Shown here: positions 27,458-35,765 of the stretch, piece after piece
Numbering within the stretch: position 1 is the stretch's first letter
Layout: the number at the start of each line of letters is the position of its first letter
Source: Aeoliella mucimassa
GTDB taxonomy: Bacteria > Planctomycetota > Planctomycetia > Pirellulales > Lacipirellulaceae
Assembly (NCBI RefSeq): GCF_007748035.1
Contig: NZ_CP036278.1
Span: forward strand, 620,001 to 684,000
Direction: 5' to 3'
DNA length: 64,000 nucleotides
Program-made: the position numbers and the translations under genes
The notes under the pieces: generated by a model
Database searches by the model: none
Told to the model about the DNA's origin: nothing
The model's input: the letters and a program-made list of their open reading frames with translations, nothing else

Positions 27458-27850
27458 ATGAAGACTCTACGTGACTCGAAGGCTTTGGCGATCTTTGGTG
27501 TGTTGGCTCTGGCCCTGGTGGCCTCGCTCGCAGCGGCCTCTTCGGCCGAAGCCGGCGGATGCGGTGGCTATGGCGGATACCGCTACAGCTACGCTTCGTA
27601 CCATGCCCCGGTCAAAACGCACTGCGTGACCCCGGTGAAAGTCTATAAGCCGGTTTGCCCGCCGACTTACACCCCCACGCCGTGCTACACGCAACCTTGT
27701 TACACACAGCCTTGCTACACCCAAACTTGTTACACTCCGCAGTACTACTACACGCCGACCTACAGCTACTCGCAGAGCTGCTACTATACTCCGAGCTACA
27801 ACTACTCCCCTAGCTGCTACTACACCCCCAGTGGCCACTACGGTTGGTAA
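27458..27850 (+). CDS. Cys/Tyr-rich small exported repeat protein
   Basis: 130 residues from ATG 27458, with GGAG 7 bases upstream. A signal peptide ends at about residue 31 (SSAEA). The mature part is almost only Tyr, Cys, Pro, Thr and Ser, with tandem units CYTQP and YYTP-type (PCYTQPCYTQPCYTQ) and a Gly/Tyr-rich start. It carries no catalytic motif. Such composition suggests a disulfide- or tyrosine-cross-linked surface or envelope component. It lies 131 bases after the TolC-like gene on the same strand, so it could be a cargo of that system, but this is inference only. A strong hairpin follows. Confidence 0.8.
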   Translation: MKTLRDSKALAIFGVLALALVASLAAASSAEAGGCGGYGGYRYSYASYHAPVKTHCVTPVKVYKPVCPPTYTPTPCYTQPCYTQPCYTQTCYTPQYYYTPTYSYSQSCYYTPSYNYSPSCYYTPSGHYGW

Positions 27851-27873
27851 AACTCGGAGAACATAAACCACAC

Positions 27874-27912
27874 AAAGCCGACCTCTGGCAGTTGTCAGAG
27901 GTCGGCTTGTTT
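27874..27912. terminator. Bidirectional terminator hairpin
   Basis: A perfect 13-base stem (AAGCCGACCTCTG / CAGAGGTCGGCTT) with an 8-base loop lies between the convergent Cys/Tyr-rich gene and the vWA gene. T-rich bases follow on the plus strand and A-rich bases precede it, so it can work in both directions. Confidence 0.75.
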
Positions 27913-27935
27913 CGTGCGCGATTCGTTTGCGGTTG

Positions 27936-30900
27936 CTACTCTTGCACTATAGGAGCCACTTCCGCGGAGGACTCTTCGGCTTCCGCCGCTTCGGCTTCGG
28001 CGGAGTCATCAGCCACTGGTTCTTCAACAACGGGCTGCTCGGCCACGGGTTCTGGCATCAGCTTCTTGGCCGCGCGAACCAGTTCGACGAACTCCGCCCG
28101 ATCGCCGGTCGGATCACTGCCGAGCGACGACTCGGCGATCTCGATCACCGCGTCGTAGTTGGCCAGGCCTTTGAACTGCGAGTCGCGAAGCAGCATGCCG
28201 AAGCCAGCCACGGCCGAGGCGAATTGGAAGTCGGTGCTCGCCTGACCGAACGTGTGGCCGCTGTCGGAAATTGGCCATTCGAGCTTGCTGCTCACGTCTT
28301 CGTCGGGCTGCTTGTAACGCATCTTGAGCGTGAGCAGATCGCCGGTGTCGGCCTCGTTGGTCAAACCAGCCGGGTGTTGGTATTTGAGTTCGTCGATCGG
28401 AGGGGCCGCCACCGGTTCGCCGGCAGGAACCACCTCGTACAAGCAAGTGACCGTATGTCCCGAGCCGATTTCGCCGGCGTCTTTTTTGTCGTCGTTAAAG
28501 TCTTGCGTTTTGAGCATGCGATTCTCGTAGCCCAGCAAGCGATAGCCAGCCACCTTGGCCGGATTGAACTCGACTTGAATCTTTACGTCCTTGGCAATCG
28601 TGACCAGCATGCCGGTCATGCCGCGGGCGAAGATCCGCTCGGCTTCCGCTTCGCTATCGGCGTAGTAGTAGTTGCCGTTGCCGATGCCGGAGATCTTTTC
28701 CATCATCTGATCGTTCAAGTTGCCGCGGCCAAAACCGATGCAGGAGAGGAACACCTTGGTGTCGTTGGCCTTTTGCTCGACCAGTCGCTCCAACTCGGCG
28801 GGGTTGGTGAGGCCGACGTTAAAGTCGCCATCGGTGCAGAGGATCACGCGGTTGGTGCCCCCTTGGATAAAGTGATCCTCGGCCAACTGATACGCCAGAC
28901 GAATGCCCGCCCCGCCGGCGGTCGAACCCCCTGCGTTCAGCCGATCGAGCGCGGCGAGAATCGTCTCCTGCTCCGTGCCTGGCGTGCTCGGCAGTGCGAG
29001 TCCTTCGCTCGACGCGTAGACCACGATCGCCACGCGGTCGTTCTCGCCGAGTTTCTCGGTAAGCTTGCGCAGACCATGCTTCACCAGCGGTAGCTTATCG
29101 GGGTCGTTCATCGAGCCCGACACGTCGACCAGGAACACCAGGTTCGAAACCGGTCGCTGCGATTCAGGAATCTCACGACCTTTGATGCCGATCCGCACCA
29201 GCCGATGCTCCGGCCGCCAGGGACAGGCCGCGGTTTCGACGTGGGCGGCAAAAGGAGCCACTTGCTCGCTACCGCTTGCAGGATGCTCTTCCCCTCTCCC
29301 ACTTGCGGGGGAGGAGGCATCGCTTTCGGCCACATTACTTTCCCCTCCCCCTTGCGGGGAGGGGCTAGGGGAGGGGGTAGAAGAATCGACCGCTGCATCC
29401 GCGTCTGCACTACTGACACCAGGGCCAAAGGGATCGACGCCCGGCGCTGGACGCTTGCTCTCTTCGGTTGCTTCGACGGGTGTGTCTTCTGAAGTTTCAG
29501 GGGAGGGGGGAGTACCGGCAGCCACTGGCCCCTCATATCCATACTCGAAATAGTTCACCAGTTCTTCGATCCGCACCGCGTCGGCTGGCGGTTGATGGCC
29601 GGAGAGGAGCATTTGCCGGATGTTCGCGTAGCTGGCCGTATCGACATCGATCGAAAACGTGCTGACCGCGTCGCCGCCGATGGCTGCCAGGAAGGGATTC
29701 TCGACGATCCGCTCGTACCGATCGCCCGCAGCCCCGGGGCCATTGCCCTCGCCATCGGGCCGACCTTGCCAGTCGCCGTTTGGCCAGCGTTGCCAGTCGC
29801 CACGTGGTTGGAATCCCCAGGTAGACCGCGCGAGTTGTTGTTGCTCGCCGAGATTGGCGAACATGGGAGTCGTGTAGGTGCGTCGAAGGGGCTCTCCGTC
29901 GCCATTGATGTTGCTATCGATGATGTGGGGTGTTACTGCAAGCTGGGTGATACCATCCTTTAGGTTGTCGCTATTCGTCAGTCCCTGTAGCCCCAGTTTG
30001 CGGTCGCCGCCGGTTTCGCCAGCGACCTCGTCGTCGAATGCGAGTGGTCCCTGCAGACCAAGATCCATGCCAAACTCGCCGCGACCATCGCCTCCGGCAT
30101 AATCTGCGGTCGGCAATGGTTCTTCAGGCAAGATGGTTATCTCCGGAATTTCTAAACTCAAGTCATCCGCCAGACCCTTGCCAACTTCCGCGCCGAAGGT
30201 AGCTGGCCCTTGCGGCTTCGATCTCCTCGGTGCCGTGGGGCGTGCTGCAGCTTCAGCGAGCGAGAATGATGAATGTTCTCCTGATTCAGGTAGTATCTCC
30301 ATGTCGTCGAGCTTCGCCTCTCCGGCTTGACCACTAGATTCCACCTGCTTGTATCTCTCACGCCGATTGCTGAGTTCTTCCCAAACTTCTTCATCTGGAT
30401 AAACAACCGGGGGATCGGCAACATCGAACCCTTCCATCTCCTCCGCGACACCAGCATATAAGTCGTGAGACGGACTCGCTGCGATCGTCGCCGGCGCAGA
30501 GTCTCTTCCTCTGGCGGACGTTTGATGAGGATTGCTGGTCGCAAAGCGGCTGCTCTGCACTTTGATGGATTTTGAGAAAATCACGTCGGACGAGTCTTCG
30601 ACGGGCAACTCTATCGCGGGCACAGCCATCTCGGACAACTCGGACAACTCGGACATCTCGGACCAGGGACGGCTTGCTTCTTCCGAAGGATCATTCAGCT
30701 CCACGTTGCCTAGCGGGTAATAATGTTCGCCGGCTGGCTCGTTCTCAGCTGGTGCAGCGGTGGGGGAGGAATCCTCCGGCGACGGGGGGGCCATCGTCAG
30801 TTCGGGCGAGTTGCCCTTCGAGGTCATTAGCACCGTGATCAACGCGGCGTTCACCAGCAGGCTGGCTGCCAGGGCCCAACCACGAAAACGTCGCACGCCA

Positions 30901-31076
30901 GTCGCCTTTGTCATGATCGGTTCTCCCAGGGAACAGGTGGTATCGAGGTTGGCCGCGGCGAGAATGTCGTCCGACAAGTCGGGCGGGGTTTCTCCGCCGA
31001 GTTTTTCGGCGAGCCCGCGATCGACCAAACGGTCGCGCCAATCGTCGGGGGGCATGTTGGAAGGGGTGTCTGACAT
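27936..31076 (-). CDS. Membrane-anchored von Willebrand factor A protein (YfbK-like)
   Basis: About 1046 residues from the ATG at 31076 (an upstream TTG adds 34 residues without character). One membrane helix lies at about 67-84. A long low-order region follows, with 9-base repeats coding SELSE. From about 458 comes the YfbK-type N-terminal domain (NPFLAAIGGDAVSTFSIDV), split by a low-complexity insert (about 518-606), then the vWA fold with MIDAS residues D651-x-S653-x-S655 (LVDVSGSM) and a C-terminal DUF3520-like part. The protein follows a sigma factor and an exported protein on the same strand, and probably acts as an envelope binding effector of that module. Confidence 0.87.
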   Translation of the reverse strand: MSDTPSNMPPDDWRDRLVDRGLAEKLGGETPPDLSDDILAAANLDTTCSLGEPIMTKATGVRRFRGWALAASLLVNAALITVLMTSKGNSPELTMAPPSPEDSSPTAAPAENEPAGEHYYPLGNVELNDPSEEASRPWSEMSELSELSEMAVPAIELPVEDSSDVIFSKSIKVQSSRFATSNPHQTSARGRDSAPATIAASPSHDLYAGVAEEMEGFDVADPPVVYPDEEVWEELSNRRERYKQVESSGQAGEAKLDDMEILPESGEHSSFSLAEAAARPTAPRRSKPQGPATFGAEVGKGLADDLSLEIPEITILPEEPLPTADYAGGDGRGEFGMDLGLQGPLAFDDEVAGETGGDRKLGLQGLTNSDNLKDGITQLAVTPHIIDSNINGDGEPLRRTYTTPMFANLGEQQQLARSTWGFQPRGDWQRWPNGDWQGRPDGEGNGPGAAGDRYERIVENPFLAAIGGDAVSTFSIDVDTASYANIRQMLLSGHQPPADAVRIEELVNYFEYGYEGPVAAGTPPSPETSEDTPVEATEESKRPAPGVDPFGPGVSSADADAAVDSSTPSPSPSPQGGGESNVAESDASSPASGRGEEHPASGSEQVAPFAAHVETAACPWRPEHRLVRIGIKGREIPESQRPVSNLVFLVDVSGSMNDPDKLPLVKHGLRKLTEKLGENDRVAIVVYASSEGLALPSTPGTEQETILAALDRLNAGGSTAGGAGIRLAYQLAEDHFIQGGTNRVILCTDGDFNVGLTNPAELERLVEQKANDTKVFLSCIGFGRGNLNDQMMEKISGIGNGNYYYADSEAEAERIFARGMTGMLVTIAKDVKIQVEFNPAKVAGYRLLGYENRMLKTQDFNDDKKDAGEIGSGHTVTCLYEVVPAGEPVAAPPIDELKYQHPAGLTNEADTGDLLTLKMRYKQPDEDVSSKLEWPISDSGHTFGQASTDFQFASAVAGFGMLLRDSQFKGLANYDAVIEIAESSLGSDPTGDRAEFVELVRAAKKLMPEPVAEQPVVEEPVADDSAEAEAAEAEESSAEVAPIVQE
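29289..29377. repeat. Two palindromic (REP-like) units inside the vWA coding sequence
   Basis: Two hairpin-forming units, CCTCTCCCACTTGCGGGGGAGG and CCCTCCCCCTTGCGGGGAGGGG followed by CTAGGGGAGGGGG, sit 25 bases apart. They resemble intergenic palindromic repeats, yet they keep the vWA frame open and are translated as SPSPSPQGGGES and SSPASGRGEEH. Confidence 0.65.
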
Positions 31077-31153
31077 AGTGGGGTGCAAGCAGTGCACCAA
31101 TGGGAGTGAATGTTGGAATCGTGACGCCTGACGTCCCACGATGGGACGATGGG

Positions 31154-31936
31154 TTACTCTTCGTTGGTTTCGACGCAAGGTTCCTCTTGCCCCGCCTGCT
31201 GTTCGCGACGGGCTTCGAGGTACTTCGCAATGTGGTCCAGCGTTTCGCTGGTTGGTTGGTCGGCTGCTTCCTTCGCCTTTTCGATCAGGCTCGTGGAGTC
31301 TGGCTTCTCGGTCCCGGCTTCGAGCTTAGTATTCGCTTGGTGAAACACCGTGGGTACGTAGCCGAAGTCGACGGCCAGTCCGTCGGGGATTTTCAGTTCA
31401 TCGAGCTTGATCTTTTCGTTCTGCACAAACAGCGTGAGCGTCGGCGGTACCGCGACCGGAGCGGCCGTGAACTCCATCACGCCGAAGGGTTTTCGCACCT
31501 GCGCGTACCATTGATCGATCCGCTTTTGATTGCCCACCGAGAACACGACCGGCGTGTCGTTGCCTTCGTCGAGCTTCGTTACCCAGCCCAGCCCGCTTGG
31601 TTCTTTCAGGTGCGACAGCTTTACTTGCCGCACGTCGCACTGGATGGCCGCGAGCAGTTCGAGCAGGCGATTCACGTCGTCGGTCGATTCGATCTTGAAC
31701 GCGTACTGGTTCACGTCGTTCGGCCATTCGCTGAACCACGAGTTCCAGCCAAACGTCCGCGCGGGATCGTTGAGCACCGCGGCTGTTCCTTCGGGCAGGC
31801 CAGGCAAAATGAACGCCGGCTGGCCTTCGGTAGCAACCATGCTGGTTCCCCCCATCGCGTTTGTGCGACTGGCGAACGACATCGCCAGGCAAACAGCCAT
31901 CAGCGGGAGAGCGAGTAAGGCGGATCGGTTGAGCAT
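31154..31936 (-). CDS. Exported protein of the ECF/vWA module, unknown function
   Basis: 260 residues. A signal peptide ends near residue 27 (SRTNA). The mature domain (about 30-220) is a mixed alpha/beta protein with no recognised motif. A helical tail rich in Glu, Ala and Lys (about 205-255) contains EKAKEAADQPTSETLDHIAKY split by charged residues. It stands between the ECF sigma gene (107 bases upstream) and the vWA gene (77 bases downstream), so the three probably form one module. The family is known from planctomycetes only by general appearance; no function is claimed. Confidence 0.75.
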   Translation of the reverse strand: MLNRSALLALPLMAVCLAMSFASRTNAMGGTSMVATEGQPAFILPGLPEGTAAVLNDPARTFGWNSWFSEWPNDVNQYAFKIESTDDVNRLLELLAAIQCDVRQVKLSHLKEPSGLGWVTKLDEGNDTPVVFSVGNQKRIDQWYAQVRKPFGVMEFTAAPVAVPPTLTLFVQNEKIKLDELKIPDGLAVDFGYVPTVFHQANTKLEAGTEKPDSTSLIEKAKEAADQPTSETLDHIAKYLEARREQQAGQEEPCVETNEE

Positions 31937-32043
31937 ACTTAGGTTCCTGGAGGGTGCATGGAATGCACCAAAATTGGGGGATGCTTTGTCGTAACGCAGG
32001 CAACCATCTGGCGAAGCGTTACTCTCGGTGCATTGCCTGCACT

Positions 32044-32577
32044 CTACGATTTGATTTTTCGTTCAATACAATCCCGCAGCAGCTCGCGGATGCGGCGCAA
32101 CAGGCTTTTCACCCCTTCGGGCTTCATCTCCAGTTCGGTGGCAATCTCCACTCGGCTACGACGGTCGGTGTAATGCAGGTCGAGGGCCCGACGGGCGCGG
32201 CCTTCGAGGGTTTCGAGGCAGTGGTCGAGGGCCTCCAGGTAGGGATCGACTGGGCCGTCGCCGACCATTTCGGCCCACACTGCGTCGGCCGCTTCGAGTT
32301 CTACTTGGCTTGGTTCGCGACGCTGCTGGCGGCGAAGTATCAGCAGGCGGTTGCGGGCGGTCGTTCGCAGGTAGCTAGCTGCCTGGCGGGCCGATTCGTA
32401 CACGAAATCGGAGCGGTGAACAGCCAGAAAGGTCTCCTGCACCAAGTCGTCCGCCTCGGTGGAATCCGCCCCCAAGTAGCGGACGTACCGCCAGACCGTG
32501 GCCTGATGATCCTCGATCAACTGGGCCAAATCTGGCACTACGGCGGATGGCGAAATGGGGACGCTCACGGCGGTCAT
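32044..32577 (-). CDS. ECF-type RNA polymerase sigma factor
   Basis: 177 residues. Region sigma-2 is present at about 20-85 (DHQATVWRYVRYLG and EADDLVQETFLAVH), and region sigma-4 at about 125-172, ending in a helix-turn-helix (RSRVEIATELEMKPEGVKSLL). The linker is short, as in ECF factors. It heads the minus-strand module with an exported protein and the vWA protein, and there is no typical anti-sigma gene next to it. It would direct RNA polymerase to a regulon that includes this module. Confidence 0.93.
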   Translation of the reverse strand: MTAVSVPISPSAVVPDLAQLIEDHQATVWRYVRYLGADSTEADDLVQETFLAVHRSDFVYESARQAASYLRTTARNRLLILRRQQRREPSQVELEAADAVWAEMVGDGPVDPYLEALDHCLETLEGRARRALDLHYTDRRSRVEIATELEMKPEGVKSLLRRIRELLRDCIERKIKS

Positions 32578-32754
32578 GGTAGTAGAGTGCCAGCGGCGGG
32601 AGAAAAGGGGGTACAGAAATCAAAAAATGGCAAAATCATCGAGCCGTAGCAAGCGGAAGCCTGTGTCGCTGGGGCAATTCGCCGGAGAATCGCAGTAGCG
32701 ATCTACCCCTCGCCAGTTGGAGTTCTCGATAAGCCAGGTGGTTTATTCTGAAGG

Positions 32755-32873
32755 AAAACCACGTCCTCTGGACGTGGTCACAATCAGGTGGCTACGCCGT
32801 ACTTCCACTTATTAAACAAATGAGCACGCCCTCCGGGCGTACACTTGAAAGCCCCCGGCTCTGCCGGGGGATC
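32755..32873. repeat. Three short palindromic hairpins in a row
   Basis: CCACGTCC-TCT-GGACGTGG (about 32759-32777), CACGCC-CTCC-GGGCGT (about 32824-32841) and CCCCCGGC-TCT-GCCGGGGG (about 32852-32870). The last one sits where a terminator of the gene at 32784-33284 would be expected. Confidence 0.6.
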
Positions 32874-33284
32874 ATTTACTCCGCGGGATCCTCGGCGGCT
32901 TGCGACTCCTTCTTCTTCTTCTTCTTTTTTCTGCCAGCGAATCTGATCGCTCAGGTGCCACCAGCGACCCAGGCGAAACAGTGTTTGGCAGCCGCAAGCA
33001 ACCATCGCAGGGCCAAACAGCACTCCGCCGATCACCGAAGCAACGTCCAGCACGTTTCGCAGCACCGAGTTCCACGCCTCGTTCGCCTGGGGTTGATGAA
33101 TCCAGTGGGCGATGGAAATCGAAACGCCGCAACCAGCTAGGCAGATGAGCGTCAGCACCGCAAAACCAATCGTTTGCTCTTTGGCTATCAGCCGCTTTTC
33201 GTCGAGCGAGAGACTCGGTTTCGCGGGCTCGTCCGCGGACTGCGGGGCCTGGTAGGGGTTCGGGGACTCACGGTTGGCGTTCAT
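32784..33284 (-). CDS. Small membrane protein, probably frameshifted at its 3' end
   Basis: The 166-residue frame starts with NPYQAPQSADEP, a motif common at the start of planctomycete membrane proteins. It has two membrane helices (about 40-62 and 82-105). The C-terminus runs through a run of six A (32925-32930 on the plus strand as T) into EEEEEGVASRR... and then through a palindromic hairpin. If one A were missing, the frame would end KKKKKESQAAEDPAE-stop at 32878-32876, just before that hairpin. That is the more natural end. The protein is probably 135 residues with a Lys/Glu tail. Its function is unknown. Confidence 0.7.
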   Translation of the reverse strand: MNANRESPNPYQAPQSADEPAKPSLSLDEKRLIAKEQTIGFAVLTLICLAGCGVSISIAHWIHQPQANEAWNSVLRNVLDVASVIGGVLFGPAMVACGCQTLFRLGRWWHLSDQIRWQKKEEEEEGVASRRGSRGVNDPPAEPGAFKCTPGGRAHLFNKWKYGVAT

Positions 33285-33366
33285 CTCTCTTATAGTAACG
33301 GTTCAGCCTGGCGAGGCGTAGCTCGTCGGCTGCGATTGCGTTCACGCCGACTAGCCGAGTGGTTTC

Positions 33367-34182
33367 GTGCTGCATCTTCGCCCCCGTTCGCTCGACCGCA
33401 CGCCTGTCTCAATGGCCGGGGTGGTGCCCGACGCGCTGGCCGATAAGTCGCTGGCCGAGATCGAGCGGATCGACCTCTGGCAAGGCAATCGTCAGGTGCC
33501 GCTGGCCGAGTTGTTCGACGTGGCCGGCGACCCCGCGGATTTGGTGATCCGCATCGAGGGCGATTGCTCCTCGGCGCACGACCTGGCGGCCGACATGCAA
33601 CAAGGCGAGCTGCACGTGGTGGGCTACGTCGGTCGACATGCAGGGCAGGGGATGCGCGGCGGGCTGCTGAGCATCTCGGGCGACGCTGGCGACTGGCTCG
33701 GCGCGGCCATGCGCGGTGGACGCATCGACGTGACCGGCGACGCTGGCAACCATGTCGGCGGTTCGTTGCCAGCAGCCAAGGTCGGCATGCGCGGCGGGCA
33801 GATCGTCGTGCATGGCAACTGTGGTACCCACGCTGGCGAGCGGATGCGACGCGGCTGGATCACCGTGGTCGGCGACTGCGGTGAGTGGGCAGGCTACCAG
33901 ATGCGAGCCGGCACCCTCATGGTGCTCGGCCAGTGCGGCCCGCGGGTTGGCTCTGGCATGCGTCGCGGGACCATCGCCTTGCTCGGCACCGCACCGACGC
34001 TGCTGCCGACGTTCCGCTACGCCTGCGATTTCGCCCCGCAGGCGCTCACCTTGATGCTTCGCGACCTGGCCGAGCAGGGACTCGACGTATCGAGCACTTC
34101 GGCAAGCTACTCGCTGTTCAACGGCGACCTACTGGAAGGTGGGCGCGGCGAGCTGCTGGTGTTGTTGGACCCCCTCTCCTAA
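33367..34182 (+). CDS. fhcC: Formylmethanofuran dehydrogenase subunit C-like protein
   Basis: 271 residues starting at a GTG (33367). The chain begins LHLRPRSLDRTPVSMAG, which matches the usual start of this family, and then shows the repeating beta-helix of the GXGXG fold: units such as GRHAGQGMRGGLLSISGDAGDWLG and GAAMRGGRIDVTGDAGNHVGG, about 19-20 residues each. In methylotrophs and planctomycetes the C subunit is part of the formyltransferase/hydrolase complex of tetrahydromethanopterin-linked C1 metabolism. The other subunits are not in the window. It is flanked upstream by a divergent small membrane gene. Confidence 0.85.
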   Translation: MLHLRPRSLDRTPVSMAGVVPDALADKSLAEIERIDLWQGNRQVPLAELFDVAGDPADLVIRIEGDCSSAHDLAADMQQGELHVVGYVGRHAGQGMRGGLLSISGDAGDWLGAAMRGGRIDVTGDAGNHVGGSLPAAKVGMRGGQIVVHGNCGTHAGERMRRGWITVVGDCGEWAGYQMRAGTLMVLGQCGPRVGSGMRRGTIALLGTAPTLLPTFRYACDFAPQALTLMLRDLAEQGLDVSSTSASYSLFNGDLLEGGRGELLVLLDPLS

Positions 34183-34346
34183 CCTCGTTCCCACGCTCTG
34201 CGTGGGAACACCCGGAAGGCCGCTCTGCGGCCATGGTGGTCGCCACGTATGCGGCGCTCGTCGTATTCAATGGCCGCTCACTGCATCTGCGACCGCGGAG
34301 CGGTCCACTCTGCATTCCCACGCGGAGCGTGGGAACGAGGTTAGGA
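34183..34346. repeat. Composite inverted repeat (MITE/REP-like) between convergent genes
   Basis: The two ends are inverted copies: CCTCGTTCCCACGC at the left and GCGTGGGAACGAGG at the right, with an added TAAC...GTTA, making arms of about 28 bases. Each arm is itself a hairpin (TTCCCACGC-TCT-GCGTGGGAA). Two inner palindromes (GGCCGC-TCT-GCGGCC and ACCGC-GGA-GCGGT) lie inside. The element separates fhcC from the coiled-coil protein gene and may also end both transcripts. Confidence 0.75.
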
Positions 34347-34376
34347 GAAGGGGAGAGGGACATGTAGTGGTTGGGA

Positions 34377-35711
34377 TCAACCGCCCCAGGGGGTGATGTG
34401 AAGCTCTGGCTGCACTAAAAGTTCTTGCACTGACTGAAGATTCTGCAGCGAAGCTTGGGCACCTCGCAACTCTCGTTCCAGCGTTTCGATATCCAACTCC
34501 AATTGCTTCTGGCCGACTTCGGCATTGAGTCGCTGAGCGTACGCCTTCTTCGCCCGCTCGACTTCATCGGCCATGGGGACCTCCTGCCCTTCAAGCTGGT
34601 CGAGGTCAATCAACACGGTCGTGAGCATCGTGTTCAACTCAGCGAGCCGGTCGCCATACTTTTGCTGTTTAAGGCGATCGATCTCTTGCAGATAGGCGAG
34701 GCGTGACCTTTCTACGTCGCGTTCAAGAAGATGTTGTGCCTCACTATAGTTCCGCTGGTTCGTATGTAAGGCAGCCCGCAATTGTTCAATGTGTCTAAGT
34801 AGTTCCGAGTCCTCTTCTCCAGCGTCTTTCAATAAGTTGGCACGTTCCTGCAGTTTCTCAATTTCCTTAGCGGTAGCTTCTTCTTTATCCTTTAGCCAGG
34901 TTCCGTTCTTAGGGAGCTCCTCTTTCAATCTGGCTTGACTCTTTTCAAGCTGTTCCTTCAGTTGGGTGAGCACCACGTTGGGTTCTTCGGCAATCGATCT
35001 CGCTTGCTCCTCCAGCATCTGTAGCTGTTTCTCAATCGCTTCTCGCCGAGCCTGCAACTGCAGTTGCTCGAGCCGGGCACCGCGCTGTTGGTTTTTGAGT
35101 TCAAGGTAGTTGTTACGCAGGGTGTCGGCGTCCTCGATGGTCTCAAGTTTAAGGCCGACAGAATCCCTGCGATAGATCTCGAGCTTCTTTTGTAGCTCGC
35201 TGATGAGTTGGTTGAGACGCTCCATTTTTTGTTTCGACGTCTGCAGCTGACGAGCATATTCCGACTGCCAGACACGACCGACTCGTTCGGTAAACATCTC
35301 GACTAAAAGCGGCCCTGATTGGTTTTCGACCTCGGTTCTCAAATCGGGCGGGACGTTGACGATGGCGGCCTGGAGTTGAACGACGCGTCCAAACGCGTGC
35401 TGGTATCTGTCACCTCGGCTCACCTCATCAACCCTCATCATATGGACTTCAAACTGGTTGGCCGTTTCCTCATCGACCAGCGAATCGAGCTTCTGCTTGA
35501 ACTCGGAGCGAAAGCCACTGGTGAACAGCGCACTGAGCGAGCTTTCGTCGAGCGGTGGTTCCGACGAGCCACCGGTGATAAGCAGCGACGTAGAAATGTT
35601 TACGACTCCCGGTAAGGAGGAGGCTGCTTCCTGCGCAGAGCTGGGAGCCGGCGCAGCGACTGCCGCCAGTACGAAAAGGGTGAGCATCGTGTTCGCGTAA
35701 CGTTTCATCAT
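34377..35711 (-). CDS. Exported coiled-coil protein of an ECF module
   Basis: 444 residues. A signal peptide ends near 25 (SSAQA). After a small domain (about 30-140) comes a very long coiled coil (about 150-430) with heptads rich in Glu, Gln, Leu and Arg (for example KMERLNQLISELQKKLE). The protein resembles periplasmic spacer or envelope coiled-coil proteins. It is the last gene of the module sigma factor - membrane protein - coiled coil, 54 bases after its neighbour. It is probably a target or partner of that signalling module. No catalytic motif is present. Confidence 0.8.
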   Translation of the reverse strand: MMKRYANTMLTLFVLAAVAAPAPSSAQEAASSLPGVVNISTSLLITGGSSEPPLDESSLSALFTSGFRSEFKQKLDSLVDEETANQFEVHMMRVDEVSRGDRYQHAFGRVVQLQAAIVNVPPDLRTEVENQSGPLLVEMFTERVGRVWQSEYARQLQTSKQKMERLNQLISELQKKLEIYRRDSVGLKLETIEDADTLRNNYLELKNQQRGARLEQLQLQARREAIEKQLQMLEEQARSIAEEPNVVLTQLKEQLEKSQARLKEELPKNGTWLKDKEEATAKEIEKLQERANLLKDAGEEDSELLRHIEQLRAALHTNQRNYSEAQHLLERDVERSRLAYLQEIDRLKQQKYGDRLAELNTMLTTVLIDLDQLEGQEVPMADEVERAKKAYAQRLNAEVGQKQLELDIETLERELRGAQASLQNLQSVQELLVQPELHITPWGG

Positions 35712-35765
35712 GAAGACTCCGTTTGGGGGAGAAAATAGGAGAAAGGGTTTCTGCAGTCGACGGTA

